From positions 1,070,233-1,134,232 of the forward strand of contig NC_089175.1 in assembly GCF_947507565.1 (NCBI RefSeq): 64,000 bases of DNA, in the 5' to 3' direction. Shown one piece after another: positions 24,718 through 36,923 of this stretch. The stretch is from Oscarella lobularis. Taxonomy: Eukaryota > Porifera > Homoscleromorpha > Homosclerophorida > Oscarellidae. The first letter of the stretch is position 1. Each line of letters opens with the position of its first letter. A model generated the notes under the pieces. That model saw only the letters and a list, made by a program, of their open reading frames with translations. It had not been told where the DNA came from and searched no databases. A program made the position numbers and the translations under genes.

Positions 24718-27700
24718 CTATAATCGGAAGTCCTAAGTAATTAAAAAAATCGCAATTTTTTTCCGCTTACCTCTTCTCTGAAATCTTCTAAACTGTGATA
24801 TTTATCCAGCTGCGTCTTGAGGTCTTTCTTTATCTCAAACGGACGACCCTTTGACGCAAATACACGCAATTGAATTAGAAAAAGAAAACGATCAGTTCCA
24901 TGTACCGACCGTGTAGTACTTGAGAAACGCCCAGAATTTCTCCAGTCCATACAAATGACCTTATACGTAGAATAACGTCATCGAACGGGAGAAAGAGGCG
25001 CGCCCAACCGACTCACCATTCGCATGATCGCGCAGCGTCTCCTCCTGAAAATCGTCGAAAACCTCGACACGGAAACGCTGTTCGAGTCCGTAACTGTAGA
25101 ATCGGAACAAACACTCCAGCCCGTATCTGATACGGATCCAGACAAAACAAGAGAGGTAATAGTAGAGCGTAAACCTTATATCCCCCCTCCCTCCTCTCGC
25201 ACTAAAATAGTGCGACAATCACCTGTAGCCGTTCTGAGCGTCTTCCAACGCCAATTGCTTGAACTCCTCGTACATTTTTCTACGCGTAAACCCCAAGACA
25301 TCGATTGAGTTTGGGAACATTCCCTCACCCCCCGCCGGTTCGATCGCGTGAAAATATCGTAGATACGCAAAAAAACATATTCCGCCGCCGGCGTTTCGGC
25401 GTCGGGTTTCGCGCCACGTACAGTACGTACGTACGTAGGCATCACGCGGGGCGGGGGAAGAGGGATCATCGTCTTACCTGTTGAAATGCCTTCGCAGAAA
25501 AAACGACCAGAATCGAAAGAGCGTATTCATCTCCTGACTCTGACCCGTGCCAAGCTTGGCTCTCTCTATAGAAAAAAAATTATAAGTATTTATTTATTTA
25601 TTTAGACACGTGATGATTGATTGATTGATTGATTACCTTTGAGACAACGCTGATGATACTTGAGATATCGTTGCTGCGTGAAGCCGTTCTCCTTCAGAAG
25701 CGCGTGCGACGGATGCTCGAACGTCGGTATCGATCTCGGCGTCGCCGGAGAACCGAAATCGCTATAAATTAATTAATTAATAATAGGAGCAATTCCCTGA
25801 AAAAATAATCTCGGGCTCTACCTTCCCGTCGACATCGTCCGCTGTCGCCGTCGCTGCCGTTTTCCCATCACCCATCCCACGTGACACTCCACCGGCGGAT
25901 GATCGCTATATTTCGATTTCTGTTTTTGAGGCGTCTATATAGAGAGAAATCAATGATATTCAGGCAAGACGCCTTTTTTCCCTCTACCTTGTCGACTTTG
26001 TCCGGCAAGAATTCTCGCTGCGCCTTCTGCGGTACCGGATAAAATCTCATGTCGTCTTTTTTCACCACCACTCCCCCATTTCCCTTCGTTTTATCCTCCG
26101 TCGTCTTATTCGTCGGCGTCGGTTTATCCGGCATCATGGTTACGACGGACGGCGGCTTTGATTGAATGGGAGCCGTCGCGTGTGACGTCACTTCCGTCGA
26201 CGGCAGCGGCGGCGACGGAGGCTCGAGCTGCTGTTGTCGAGGTTTGGGTGACGCATCCGGGTTTTGCGAGGTAACGAGAGCGGCGAATTGATCTTCGGAC
26301 ACCAAGCCGATTTTCTGAAACGAATGCGACAATTCCTCCTATGATTAAAAAATGACGTCACAACAATACCAACAACTGTGACCCCCCCGTTTATTGATTT
26401 ATTTCTATTTTTGCCTTTTTGCTTTGATAACTTTCGTCGTTCTGCAAATCGATTTCGTAGTAGTACAATCCGTCGTTGATGATTTCGGCAAATTCTGACG
26501 TCATCTTAGCACGCGAAACGTAATTTCCCGTCCGATCTCCTTGGGGATGTTTGCGAAAAGCAGCCGGCAATTGCGTCACAATCAAAATGTCATTGATATC
26601 GTCATCGTGAAACTCATCATCATCCTCATCATCAGACCTTAATTAAAAAAGAGAGAAAAAAATGATTTTGACTTTCCCCTTGTCCACGCCCACGCAAACC
26701 AGTTGTCCACGTGAGACGAATAGTTGTGCTTCTTTTCGACCATTTCCAATTCTTCGTCGAACATGAAATCGAGTTCTTCTCGTTGATCTGACGTCACATT
26801 CCTTTCGCCGCCTCCTTGTTTCTAGACACCCAAATTAATAAATAAATTAATTAATTAATTTCCTTTTTTCCTCTCTCACTTTTGCTCCTTTATTTCCGCC
26901 GCCACCCGAGCGTCGCTTCTTGATTTCAATCCAATCCTGCGAGGGATTTTCCGACATCGCGTTGCCATGGTGCTGCACGTCAGGACCCCCCTCAAACGCC
27001 TCATTCGACATCAAGAACCCACTGCCATAAGCCATGGGACCAGCGTACTGACCTAAAGAAGGGAGAAAAGACGTTTTCACGCGCGGAATTTCTTAGAGCA
27101 TGACTATCACCGTCGCTTTGATAACTCTCCATTTGCTGATAATAGTCCTGTTCTGTGTTGAAGGGTTCGTTGCCCGTTATGAGCCACTGTTCCCAGCCTT
27201 CCTTCTTTCTCAGTTTGTCGTCGATCAACTCGACGACTTCGCTCTCTTCTATGGCCTTGGATTCGAAAGAGAATTTTCGTTTTGAAAATGTATCGAATTT
27301 TGATAAATACTTTTCTGATGAGGCTGTAGTCTTGGCAGAGCGCTTGCACTCGATAGAAACTTGCTACCAAATTGAGCGGAATAAATCCTTCAGAATCCAT
27401 CTAAAAATCTGACGTCAGTACGACATAGAAAAAAAGCTGAGAATCGCTCGCCGACCTGTCGTCTCAAATATATATCGCCAGTCAAATTCTCGCCGCTGAA
27501 GTAATAATCTCTATTATTTAATAATAATAATAATAAAAACATCTCTCTGTCTCTCGAAAGGAAGAGATTTACATCTGATTTTTAATGGACTCTTTCACGG
27601 CGTCTTCATCCATAGACGGAAAATACGGAAAATAATACATCTCATACGAAGGTCCCATAGCAAATGCCATGCCCATGGAATCGTAATAGACTCCACCGCC

Positions 27701-28909
27701 GGCACTATATCCAAAATTATTTACGTAGTTATTCACCCCTTGGCCGCCTTCCACTAAAAAAACAGAAGAAATATACTAGAAAAAATTTCAATGGGACGCT
27801 CTCTCTTTACTACTTCGTGGCGGAATGCGTTTACGACCCTTTCCCCGTTGGGAGCCGCCCCGCCCCCGTCCCCTGTGCCCATCCCAGGCGCCTTTCCATC
27901 TCGGCGGTCGCGTAAACGCGTCCTTTCGACCGCTCGCGTCGCCGCCGGCGCTCGCGTTCGCTTGATCGGCGGTTAGGTCGAGCGGGACCCACTTGGGCCG
28001 GTTTCCTGACAGAAAAAAAAAGGGTGGGAGGGTGGGACTTGTTCTCAATGCGCGTGACTCGTGGGTTGGCCAATCAGCGCGTACGTACCTTTTTTCTTTG
28101 CTGCTGTCGCCGAATCCCCGTCTAAATTCGACTCCGATGACGTCGACGTCTGCGAAAACGTATTTCGAACGTGCTACGACGTTTCGCGTTGCGATCGCAC
28201 CTTCGTTACGGGTTCTTTTCCTTTGCCTTCGTCGTGCGTTTTTGTCAGTTCGCTCGGCGTGGGCCACGCTGTCGCATCTTGCTCGCCACTGCTTCCAATC
28301 GAGCTTCCCTTTGAGTAGAGGGGACAAACAATGGCCGGTGTTAGCGCGCGCTCGCGCTCTAGGCCCCCCTTTTTCCCATTATTTTTACCTTTACACGAAC
28401 GGTTTTCTTCGCGTACGCCGGCTTGGACGTGACGACGGGCTTCGCTCGGACGGATTCCGTCGCGGTCGGTCGCGATCCTGCGCGAAAAGAGCAATAGCGT
28501 TCAAATCGCGAATCGGCCACGTGGTCATCCAGACGCGCCGCGAGCCGATTCGCCACGCGTTATTACCGCTTCCCAACTGCCTCTTTTCGACGTCGCGACT
28601 CGCGTCCAATTTCTTCCACGGATTCGCCGATTCCGACGGCGGCGTCGACGGAACGAGTTTCTTTTCCACGACGGGAGCCCTTTTCGCGTCCGATTCCTCG
28701 TCGTCGACGTGTTCGGGACTCTTTTCGTCGACGCGCGACTTCCGATCGCCGCCGTTCGACGGCCTAGGAGCTGGCGGCACTTTGCGTGGCGATTGACGCT
28801 GATGATGCGCTTTCGCCGGCGCCGTCGCGGTCGTGGCGCGTCCTTTCGACGATTGCGAGTTTGATTTGCGCTGGACTTGCCAGCCTTCGCCGTCGAGGTC
28901 CTCCGACAT
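24718..28909 (-). CDS. LARP1: La-related protein 1 (LARP1), TOP-mRNA regulator
   Basis: LARP1 binds the 5' cap and TOP motif of ribosomal-protein mRNAs and links mTORC1 to translation. Starting at MSEDLDGEGWQVQ (28909; an ATG at 28996 precedes a good donor and is less likely), the N-terminal half is low-complexity. The La motif spans exons near 27600 and 27400 (AVKESIKNQI, YYFSGENLTGDIYLRRQ, MDSEGFIPLNLVASFYRVQALCQDYSLI). Then come PSQDWIEIKKR, and FRKHPQGDRTGNYVSRAK with FAEIINDGLYYYE. The C-terminal DM15 HEAT-like repeats read EHPSHALLKENGFTQQRYLKYH, GTGQSQEMNTLFRFWSFFLR and YGLECLFRFYSYGLEQRFR with DFQEETLRD, then RPFEIKKDLKTQLDKYHSLEDFREE. It ends DFRL. More than 15 short introns. Confidence 0.93.
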
Positions 28910-29162
28910 GGCCGTTGTCGCGTTCGCCTCCGTCGTCGAGTACGGGGCTGCACGCGCACGCGACTTGAGACCCTCGCTCTCGGTGCTTACGCGCATGCTT
29001 CCTAATTAGTCAGCCGGAAGTAGCCTCACGTCAGCACGTGAGATCCTCGTTCTTGCGTCAGACTTCCTGCAAACGTGATAGGTTTTACCTAAATAAATTA
29101 ATAAAGTTGGAAGGGTGCACTATCGAACTTAAAAAGGCACTGCAGCAACTGCTAAAAAATAC

Positions 29163-32077
29163 CTAAAGCTCCGTACTAACAAAATTGCTTACGAAAGGCG
29201 GGTGAACAATCCAATACCATCGACCGTCCACCAAAACAGGAGAAGGTTGACGAACAAACTTTGAAAGCGGAACGACCTGCTGCTGCTTCTTCTCCTCCTC
29301 TGCTACACAAGGCAATACAGTGGGCGCTGCCCGACCTGGCCCAGCAACAGCAAATTTTCGAGCTCTACCTAGCAGTGGCGATGAGTTGTCAGCAACAGTA
29401 GCAGCGAGCTCAGCGGCACGCGCAGCGATTCGAGACGATCGCGCAACCAATGGGGAACGATTTGCCCCGGCATTTTTTTGACTGAGCTTCCTCGTCAATT
29501 TGGGAGAACTGACAAAATATCACCCAATTATCACGTGCTTGCAAATAGCAAATATAGACGTACCTCTCTGGCGATGCATTGCGCGACGACGAGCCCAACC
29601 ATTTATTTACCCATTGTATCGGCTCGCTTGGCTCTAGCATCCTGAATTTGTTGTTTGCACTGCGGCTCACGAAGTAGCAATCCATTTCCTTGTTATACGA
29701 GCCCGGAATAGATATCTTCTTGTCACAGGGCTCATAATTGTACATGCCCGCCGCGCGAGGAGAAGACTGAAGAAGACTACAGGAGACAACTACTTAGAAA
29801 AACGAGAAGCAGCTCAAAGACACCAGGGGTTTCTTACTCGTATGTCTTCTTGGTGATTTTCACTTGACGAGGATGACTCGTCTGCTCGGCGTCGTGCGCC
29901 ATGCCGACGCTTCGACCGAACAAACAGTAGCGCGGCATTTTCGTGCCGACAACGCCGGCGTAGACCATCCCAGAGTGAACGCCCACACGAATCTGAATTC
30001 AAAAGGAAAAAAAAAAGGTGAACTGATGAAAAATATGACGACGACGCAAGAACCTTTATGTCGCCCCGTCTGTTCGTACTGGGATGCATTACGAGCGCCG
30101 ACGCGCCAACCATATCAAGCGCCTGATTAACGACGTCGACTGGATGAGAATCATTCTCCTCAGGCAATCCCCCACACACAATGTAAGCATCACCAATCGT
30201 TTCAACCTGAAGAGAAAAGAATAAGAATAATAACCAATAATCACAGTTTATTCTCACTTTAAAGACGTTGTTTCGTCTCACTGCGTTATCGAAGATAGAG
30301 TACAATTCTTGCAGCATGTTGACGACTTTGATTGGCTCGCATTGCTGCCCGATTTTCGTAAACTGGACGATATCGCTATAGAGCACAGTCACGTTGTCGA
30401 ATCGTTGCGGCTCGACGATCTCGCGATTTCTCAGCCGATCGGCGACGGTGACGGGAAGAATCGAGTAGAGCAGACCGTCGAGACGTTTATTTATCGATTC
30501 CAATTCGATTTGCTTTTGCCGAAGCATGTCGGTTCTCACCTCGAGTTCGTGCATGCGATTGTGATCCATGGCGAAGATGCCGCTATTGAGAATGAGCTCG
30601 CGCGTCGCGTCGTAAATCGGTATGTCGCACATGGAAAGACCGCATCGGCCGAGACTGTGAAAATTGCCGACGCGCGGCGAACACAAATAGAGAAGGACGT
30701 CGTGGTCCTTATCGTAAACCATTTGCCCTTTGAGCCGCAGCAATGTCATGCCGTCGTCGTCGTCGTCTTCCTCCTCCTCCTCCTCCTTCTCGTTGTCGTG
30801 ATTGCGAAATTTTCCGTTTACGACAAACGCCGTGTGTATGTGCGCGATGATGTTATCGAACGTCACGTTCTCCATGTACGGTCGCGCCATGTGAAAGTGA
30901 TCGTTGAAATGAGGCAAATACGAATCGGACATGTCCGAATATTCGTCGTCGGCGCCGTTGCGTCGCCAGCCGATGACGCGTTGCATGACGGTGCCCGCTT
31001 GAACGATCAACATGTCGCGATCGAGAACCAAGTGAAAGGGAAAGGCTTCGGAGAACGTTTGCGATCCGACGAGCTGCGACGGCGAGACGAGAAGCGGCGG
31101 CGGCGGCGAAAACGACGAAACGACCGACGGCGTTTTCGAAGCCGAAACGACGGATGAACTAACGCTACTGCCCCCGTCTTCAGTCTCTTCCTCCCTATTC
31201 ACGGTGACCATGAACTCGGCGTGATACGCTTCGCCCATTCCGTTCTTTCGCAGAAATTCTTTCTTGAGCAACTCAATTCGCAAGCAATTGTCGTCGAAGT
31301 CGTAGAGACCCTTAGCAACGGCCGTTACTATGCCGACGACGACGTCGTGAAGGCCCGCGCGTTCGGAGTAGTAGTGAAGAATCATGGCGTCGCCGTCGCT
31401 TCCGGCGACGGGAACGCAACGAAACGACGGCGGACGCATGCCCGGATACTCGTTCGCCAAGTGATCGTGCAGGGCGTCGAGATTGACGAGGAATTCCTGT
31501 ATGGTTCCGCCGAGCAGCATGAGGAGTTTGTTGTAGCCGTATTCTTGGCACCAGAGAAGAAACTCGTCGCCGAATTGACGAAGAAGATCTTCGTTGCTCA
31601 CATCTAAGTAAAATATGAATTAATTAATTAAATATCGCTTTATATGAGTGATGACTTCTCTAGTGACCACCTCTTTATAGTTATCTACGTCATGCACATG
31701 CACGTAGGTGTAGATGTTGTCTAAGGCTGGCGCACGTGTGACGTCACGTTAGTGCATGGATGCTGTCTCTTGCCTAGGACTTCCTTCGCCGCCGCTAGAA
31801 GCCGATACGTGTCCTCGTCTTCGTAGATCGTTCGTATGCGAAAGCCGGCGCCTTCGAGTTTGATTTCAGCCGCTTCCCTGCACGCAAAATAGACAGGGGG
31901 GTGGTTCGCGCACTTGTTGTTGCTCATTAGGACTCACTGTACGGCGATCCACTTGTCTTCGCCGTAGCGACGTTTGATGAGATTCTGAAGCGCCGAGTTG
32001 ACGAAGCCGAACTAAAGGGCAGAGAAGAAAAGGCGAGATAAGCGGAGTTTGTGTTGGGGCGTGCATTCGCCTACCAT
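29163..32077 (-). CDS. Atypical soluble guanylate cyclase B, alpha-like catalytic site
   Basis: The coding start is again an ATG-only exon (32075-32077) spliced to FGFVNSAL. The H-NOX has [20 protein letters not shown] (proximal His) and HYYSERAGL (YxSxR). An acidic insert (Glu/Asp run at about 30760-30790) lies before [15 protein letters not shown]. The cyclase domain keeps the metal and purine residues ([22 protein letters not shown]). At the site that normally reads TVN-x-x-SR it has RSVGMAHDAEQTS, so the transition-state Asn and Arg are missing. Vertebrate alpha subunits lack the same pair, so B is expected to need a partner such as A or C. Exons after 29820 add a CYFVSR block (about 29663-29680) and an unrelated tail ending at 29163. 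Confidence 0.9.
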
Positions 32078-32234
32078 GTTGAATCCGCTTCCTTCGACGG
32101 AAAACGCTTGTCAGTTGTTGGTGCACGACGCGGCCAGAGTATAAGGAAGTCGGCGCCGCAGTGACACAGACTACACGACGGCTATCACACGCGTGGGGAG
32201 TTTGATTCCGGAAGAAAGTCCCGTACGTTCAGTT

Positions 32235-33019
32235 ATGGCAGACAACGATTTGCAAGAGGTTCCTCTCGACGGCGACGAAACGACGACGACGACGACGACG
32301 GCAACGATAGGTTTGCACGACGATTCGCTCTGTCTTTCGCTTTTGATCGTGGCGCTAGGGAGTCCGGCGAAGCGAAACGAAAGCGTAACGCGATCGTCGA
32401 ACGTCGCGAATCGAAAGGAAAGCGACGAAACTCGCAGCGCAAGCGCAAGCGCGACGACGTCAACGGCAGCAGACGAAGCAGACGACGGAGGTGTGGGAGA
32501 ATTCCCTTTTATATGCGCAGCGCAGAGTCTCGAGTATCGCTTTCGCAGATGCGACGACTTCGGAGACGATCGTCGCGGACGAGAACGAGGAAAAAACGCG
32601 GCTAATCGGCGAAATATTGGAGCTGCAGAGCACGTTGGAAGGTGCGCAATTGAATGTGGTGCGCGGGGGTCGAGTTTCCCTTTCCTAAAAAGAAACGCCC
32701 TGACGTCACAGGTGCAATAGTACACTCCCCATACCTCTGTGTCTAGACTTGTCGCAGCGCGTGCAGTCGGTCAAGGAGGCGAATATGAAGTTCAAATCCG
32801 AGAATCAGGTGACGTCGATGATTGATTGGACGCTTGGAATTTCTATTCTCTCTCTCTATTGCTGCAGGTTCTGTCTCAGTACATTGACAATCTGATGGCT
32901 TCCTCATCGACGTTCCAAGGGACTTCCCCTAGAGAATTTCCTAAGTGAGTGTCCTTATCTGGGGGACGTATCACCTATACACTCTAAGGAATCCTTCTCC
33001 CTCTAGACTGAAGACGTAA
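32235..33019 (+). CDS. SCOC: Short coiled-coil protein SCOC
   Basis: SCOC is a small Golgi coiled-coil protein that binds Arl1 and takes part in autophagy control. Exon 1 encodes MADNDLQEVPLDGDE and a Thr run, ending after ATAG at about 32309 in phase 1. Further exons give EEKTRLIGEILELQSTLE, DLSQRVQSVKEANMKFKSENQ and VLSQYIDNLMASSSTFQ, the heptad-patterned core of the family almost residue for residue. It ends PKLKT with TAA 33017-33019. Four short introns. It is divergent from cyclase B, 157 bp between starts. Confidence 0.92.
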
Positions 33020-33340
33020 AAGCGACGTCGCCCTGATTTTTAATCTATTATTTACCTACGAAGAGGCGAGAAGAGAAGAGAACAAGACGCATTTACGTGA
33101 CTAAAAGGCACTGTTTACATAGCTCATGTGCAATTCATATTGACTCTTCGTCGCTAATTGCATCCATGGGACCCCCCACAGAACGCAATCACACCATGCA
33201 AATATTCTTAGCAGGAGAGTCGCCACGTCGACGCCACGCCACTCTTGGGGCATTTATAGTGATCAAAAAAATAGGTTACTGGTTAATAATAATATAGGAA
33301 CTCTCGACTAGTCACAAGTTGGGTTGCGTTACAATACCTT
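33020..33340. other. Short convergent spacer SCOC / cyclase C
   Basis: A 321-bp gap between two convergent genes. It must hold both 3' UTRs. No other feature seen. Confidence 0.5.
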
Positions 33341-36300
33341 CTAATGCCTATCGCCACCGAAATCGCCGCTTTTCTTAGTAGGATATTTTAGACTTCCTTT
33401 CCTGAACGATCCTAGAGACGATGACGACGATAGGGTCAACTTGCTACCCATTATCAGCGGTCCCCCGTGAGAACCGTCGTCCAGCGAGCCGCCAGTCGTT
33501 CGAAACGTCGGCGACTTGGATCGTTCGACGAACGGCGAATCGTCGTTGATGCTGAGTCGGTGTTTCCGATTGCCGCCGCTCGACCACAGAAGCGACGAGG
33601 ACGACGACGGTGACGACGAGGACCACGTCGATTTTCGTTCTCGAGTTCCCTGAGACGACGAATCGACGTATTCGCGCTGTTTGAAGGGGCACGGCGGCGG
33701 CGGTGGCGGCTGCTGCTGCTGCGGCTGTTGCTGTGACGACGACGACGACGACGACGACGAAGGCGGCAACGGCGACGGGTCGTCTCGAATGGGTGCGAGC
33801 TTCGAAACGCGAGGCAGAATTCGATTGGGCAACTCCAGATTGCATATGGAAACTCGTTTGGGACCGAAGACTTGCTTGCCGGGCAACGAAGGCTTCGATG
33901 GAGGTCTTCCACTACAAGAATCTCGATTTTTCTATCCCTATAATTATGTACCCTCGATTGTCTATACCCTGTTATGGATCCGCGTCGACGGGCGCGTCGT
34001 CGCGACCAGAGCTCCACCAGCGTCTTGCCGCGAGTCTCCGGCATGACGAGTCGACTGACGGTCGCCTCGCAATTTTTGGCACTTTCGAGAAAATAGCAGA
34101 CCATGCCGCCGTCGCGCACTCCCTTCATTTCGACGAAGCCGCGACATTTGAGAACGTAGTCGGAATTGTCTTTCAAGTAGCTTCATCGAAGAGAAAATAA
34201 AATGATTTGGGAGGGAAAGCGAGGAGATGATGGATACTGACTCGTGAGCGGTTGCGGAGACGTTGATTTTTCCCTCGATGCCGTTCGATTCCGTGCGACT
34301 GGCGACGTTGACAGTGTTCCCGAAGAGACAGTAGCGAGGCATTCGAACGCCGACGACGCCAGCCATGACGTCGCCCGAGTGAATGCCAACACGAATCTAG
34401 AGAGAAAGATTTACGTCTTTTCTTACCTTTTGAGACTTCTTCATTACCTGAACGTCGCCCACTCGGCCCGTGTAGGGATGCTTCACCTTTTTCACGCATT
34501 CCATCATGTCGATTGCTTGATCGGCGATGTGTTCGGCGTGATTGACGTCGACCGTCGGCAAACCACCGACTACCATGTAGGCGTCGCCAATCGTCTCCAC
34601 CTTAGGGGAAACACCAATGACAATACTAAATTGATAGACGCTAAAAACAAAGGCCTAGACTAATCACACTAAACGCTATTCGTTTTCTCTCAAACAAATG
34701 AACCATAGGTCATTTGTGCCCCTGGCTATAAAATGTGCTGTCTCATCTTATAACTACTAGAACGTATAGCTCATCTAACTCCCCTTTGTTCTTCTCCAGC
34801 TGACTATTGAACAAGACCTAGACTAATCTAAATATTCTAAAAACTAAGCTTTCTTCATTTGGAATTCAAATCGTCTAACTACACAATGTGCTGTCTCACA
34901 CTGATGTGAACTTAAAAAAAACTATTCGTTCTAGCATCTAGCCCCCTTCCTTTTTTACCTTATACGCCTTGTTCTTCTCCAGCTGACTATCAAACAGCGT
35001 ATACAGATCATTCAACAGCTCAACGACTTGAATGGGCCGACAATGCGAGCAGATACTCGTAAATCCCTTGATATCGCTAAACAGAATCGTCACCGCCATG
35101 AACTTCTCCGCCTCGACGCGTTCGCCAGCGCGCAACTTATCCGCCACGGTCACAGGCAAAATCGAATGAAGCAGACCGTCGGTTCGCCTCTTCTCCTCCT
35201 CCAACTCGCGCTGCGCTTTGACCAACTGCTCGGTCGTCAACTCGAGCCGATGAACGACATTCATCTCCGCCGACTGAAGCCCACTCTTAATAATCAAATC
35301 GCGCGTCGAATCGTGCAGCGGCACGTCGCTGAGATAGAGCCCGCGATCGCGCAACTCGACGAGCGAACCGACGCGCGGCGACGCGATGAAGAGCATGAGA
35401 TCGTCGCCGCCGACGCCGCGACCGGGCAGCATGATCATCTGACCCTTGAGTCGAAGCGCATTGTGTCGCGGCTCGAGAAAGCGCTCGCACGCGCCGAGAC
35501 CCTCGTACTTCACGTCGGGATTGATCCAGCCGGGACGCGATCGAAGAACATAGACGGTGTTGATGTGCTCGAGCACGGAGACGAAGTTGAGTTCGAGTTG
35601 GGGTCGAGCGAGATCGAAGAGTTCGTCGAGATGCGGACGCGATTCCGCTTCATTCTGTCGAATTGCCGGTATGATTCGCTCGAGCGAAACTCCCGCTTGA
35701 ATGACGCGCATCTTTCGATCGAAGGCAATGTGAAAGGGGAATAATTTTCGTAGGATTTTATTCGAGACGATTTGCGGGACGTCGTCAATGGCGACGACGG
35801 GGTTCTCCGCTTCCGTTTCCGCTTCTCCTTCCGTCGTCCACCAGCTGACTCGTCGATTCGGCGTCGCATTCACGTAGGTGATATTAAAAACGGTGTGATA
35901 GAGAAACATGCATCGATCGCTCGGACTGTCTTCGATGAGAACGTCGATCACTATGGGGGTGTGGTAGAGTTTCTCCGCGACGCTTCGTACGATTCCCTTC
36001 ACGATGTCGTGAATGCCGGCTCGTTCCGAGTAGTAGTGTAGGAGGATGCTCGACGACGAGGCGTCCTTGTCCTCCGGCGGCGATACGCGAAACGACGGAG
36101 CGCGCATGCCCGGGTATTCGCTCGAGAGATGATCGTGTAGGGCGTCGAGATTGCTCAGAAAGTCTTCGAGGGAATGCCCGAGCGACGAGAGGACTTCGTC
36201 GTAGCCGTAGCTTTGGCACCAGCGGAAGAATTCCTCGCCGAACATTTCTAGTAGGGTCGATTGTTCGATTTCTAGAAAGGCGATTTGTCTTTTTTTTTTC

Positions 36301-36777
36301 GCTCTCCCCCCCGGGATATTTCCGTTATACCTAGGACTTTTGAAGCGGTTTCGATTAGATGATACGTCACTGCGTCGTCGTAGATGGTTCGAAGGAAGAA
36401 CGAGCCTCCTTCTAGATCGACGGCAGCCTTTTCCCTGCGAAAGCATGATCGACTAACGCACGTTACTACGACAAATCGAGACGAACAAAACCCTTTTTGC
36501 GCGGCCTATCTATTTTATATACGAATCCTTTTTCTACTGTATTGATTTTAAGTCGAAACTTCTTTCTATGGGGCACGCAGAGCGTCTACTTAGCAACCGG
36601 TTGCTAGGGGCTCTCTTGTGATGAGAGTAGCGGTCTATTTCTATTATTACCTGATTTCGTCCCATTTCTCAATGCCGTAGATACGCTTCAATAGATTTTC
36701 AAGAGCGTAGTTCATAAAACCATACTGATAAACAGAACTCGAAAGAAAACAAACTCAAATCATAACGGATTTACCAT
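33341..36777 (-). CDS. Atypical soluble guanylate cyclase C
   Basis: The third paralogue has an ATG-only coding exon (36775-36777) joined to [17 protein letters not shown]. The H-NOX has [21 protein letters not shown] and [14 protein letters not shown] ([18 protein letters not shown]), [12 protein letters not shown] and [13 protein letters not shown] precede the coiled linker. The cyclase domain is complete: [39 protein letters not shown]. It should form an active homodimer or supply the Asn/Arg that B lacks. The long C-terminal tail (about 180 residues, 33341-33910) is Ser, Pro and Gln rich with no known domain. The tail joins in phase through an exon at about 33985-34170 that ends ITG. Confidence 0.92.
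34657..34958 (-). repeat. Intronic duplication including an exon-end fragment in cyclase C
   Basis: The long intron after KNKAYK (donor at 34957-34958) contains at about 34783-34816 a copy of the end of the preceding exon: on the gene strand it reads [11 protein letters not shown] instead of [13 protein letters not shown]. Flanking words (TAGACTAATC; ATGTGCTGTCTCA) also occur twice. A unit of about 160 bp was duplicated, carrying the exon end and its donor region. Confidence 0.65.
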
Positions 36778-36923
36778 TTTTAGCGCTCTTGACAATTGAT
36801 CGTTCAATCAGACATTTATTTCGTAGAATCCACGACTCTTCCTTCGTACGAGAGAAAAAGAAAATCGTGAAAGAGTTGAATACGGGACTTTCTCCGAGTG
36901 TACCAAGGTTTGTGTTGTTGGTG

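Noticed and set aside
27993-28796. 267-residue open frame on the plus strand
   Set aside because: Antisense to the low-complexity N-terminal part of LARP1.
30309-31157. 282-residue open frame on the plus strand
   Set aside because: It lies antisense to guanylate cyclase B exons with clear H-NOX and HNOBA homology.
35028-35744. 238-residue open frame on the plus strand
   Set aside because: Antisense shadow of guanylate cyclase C.
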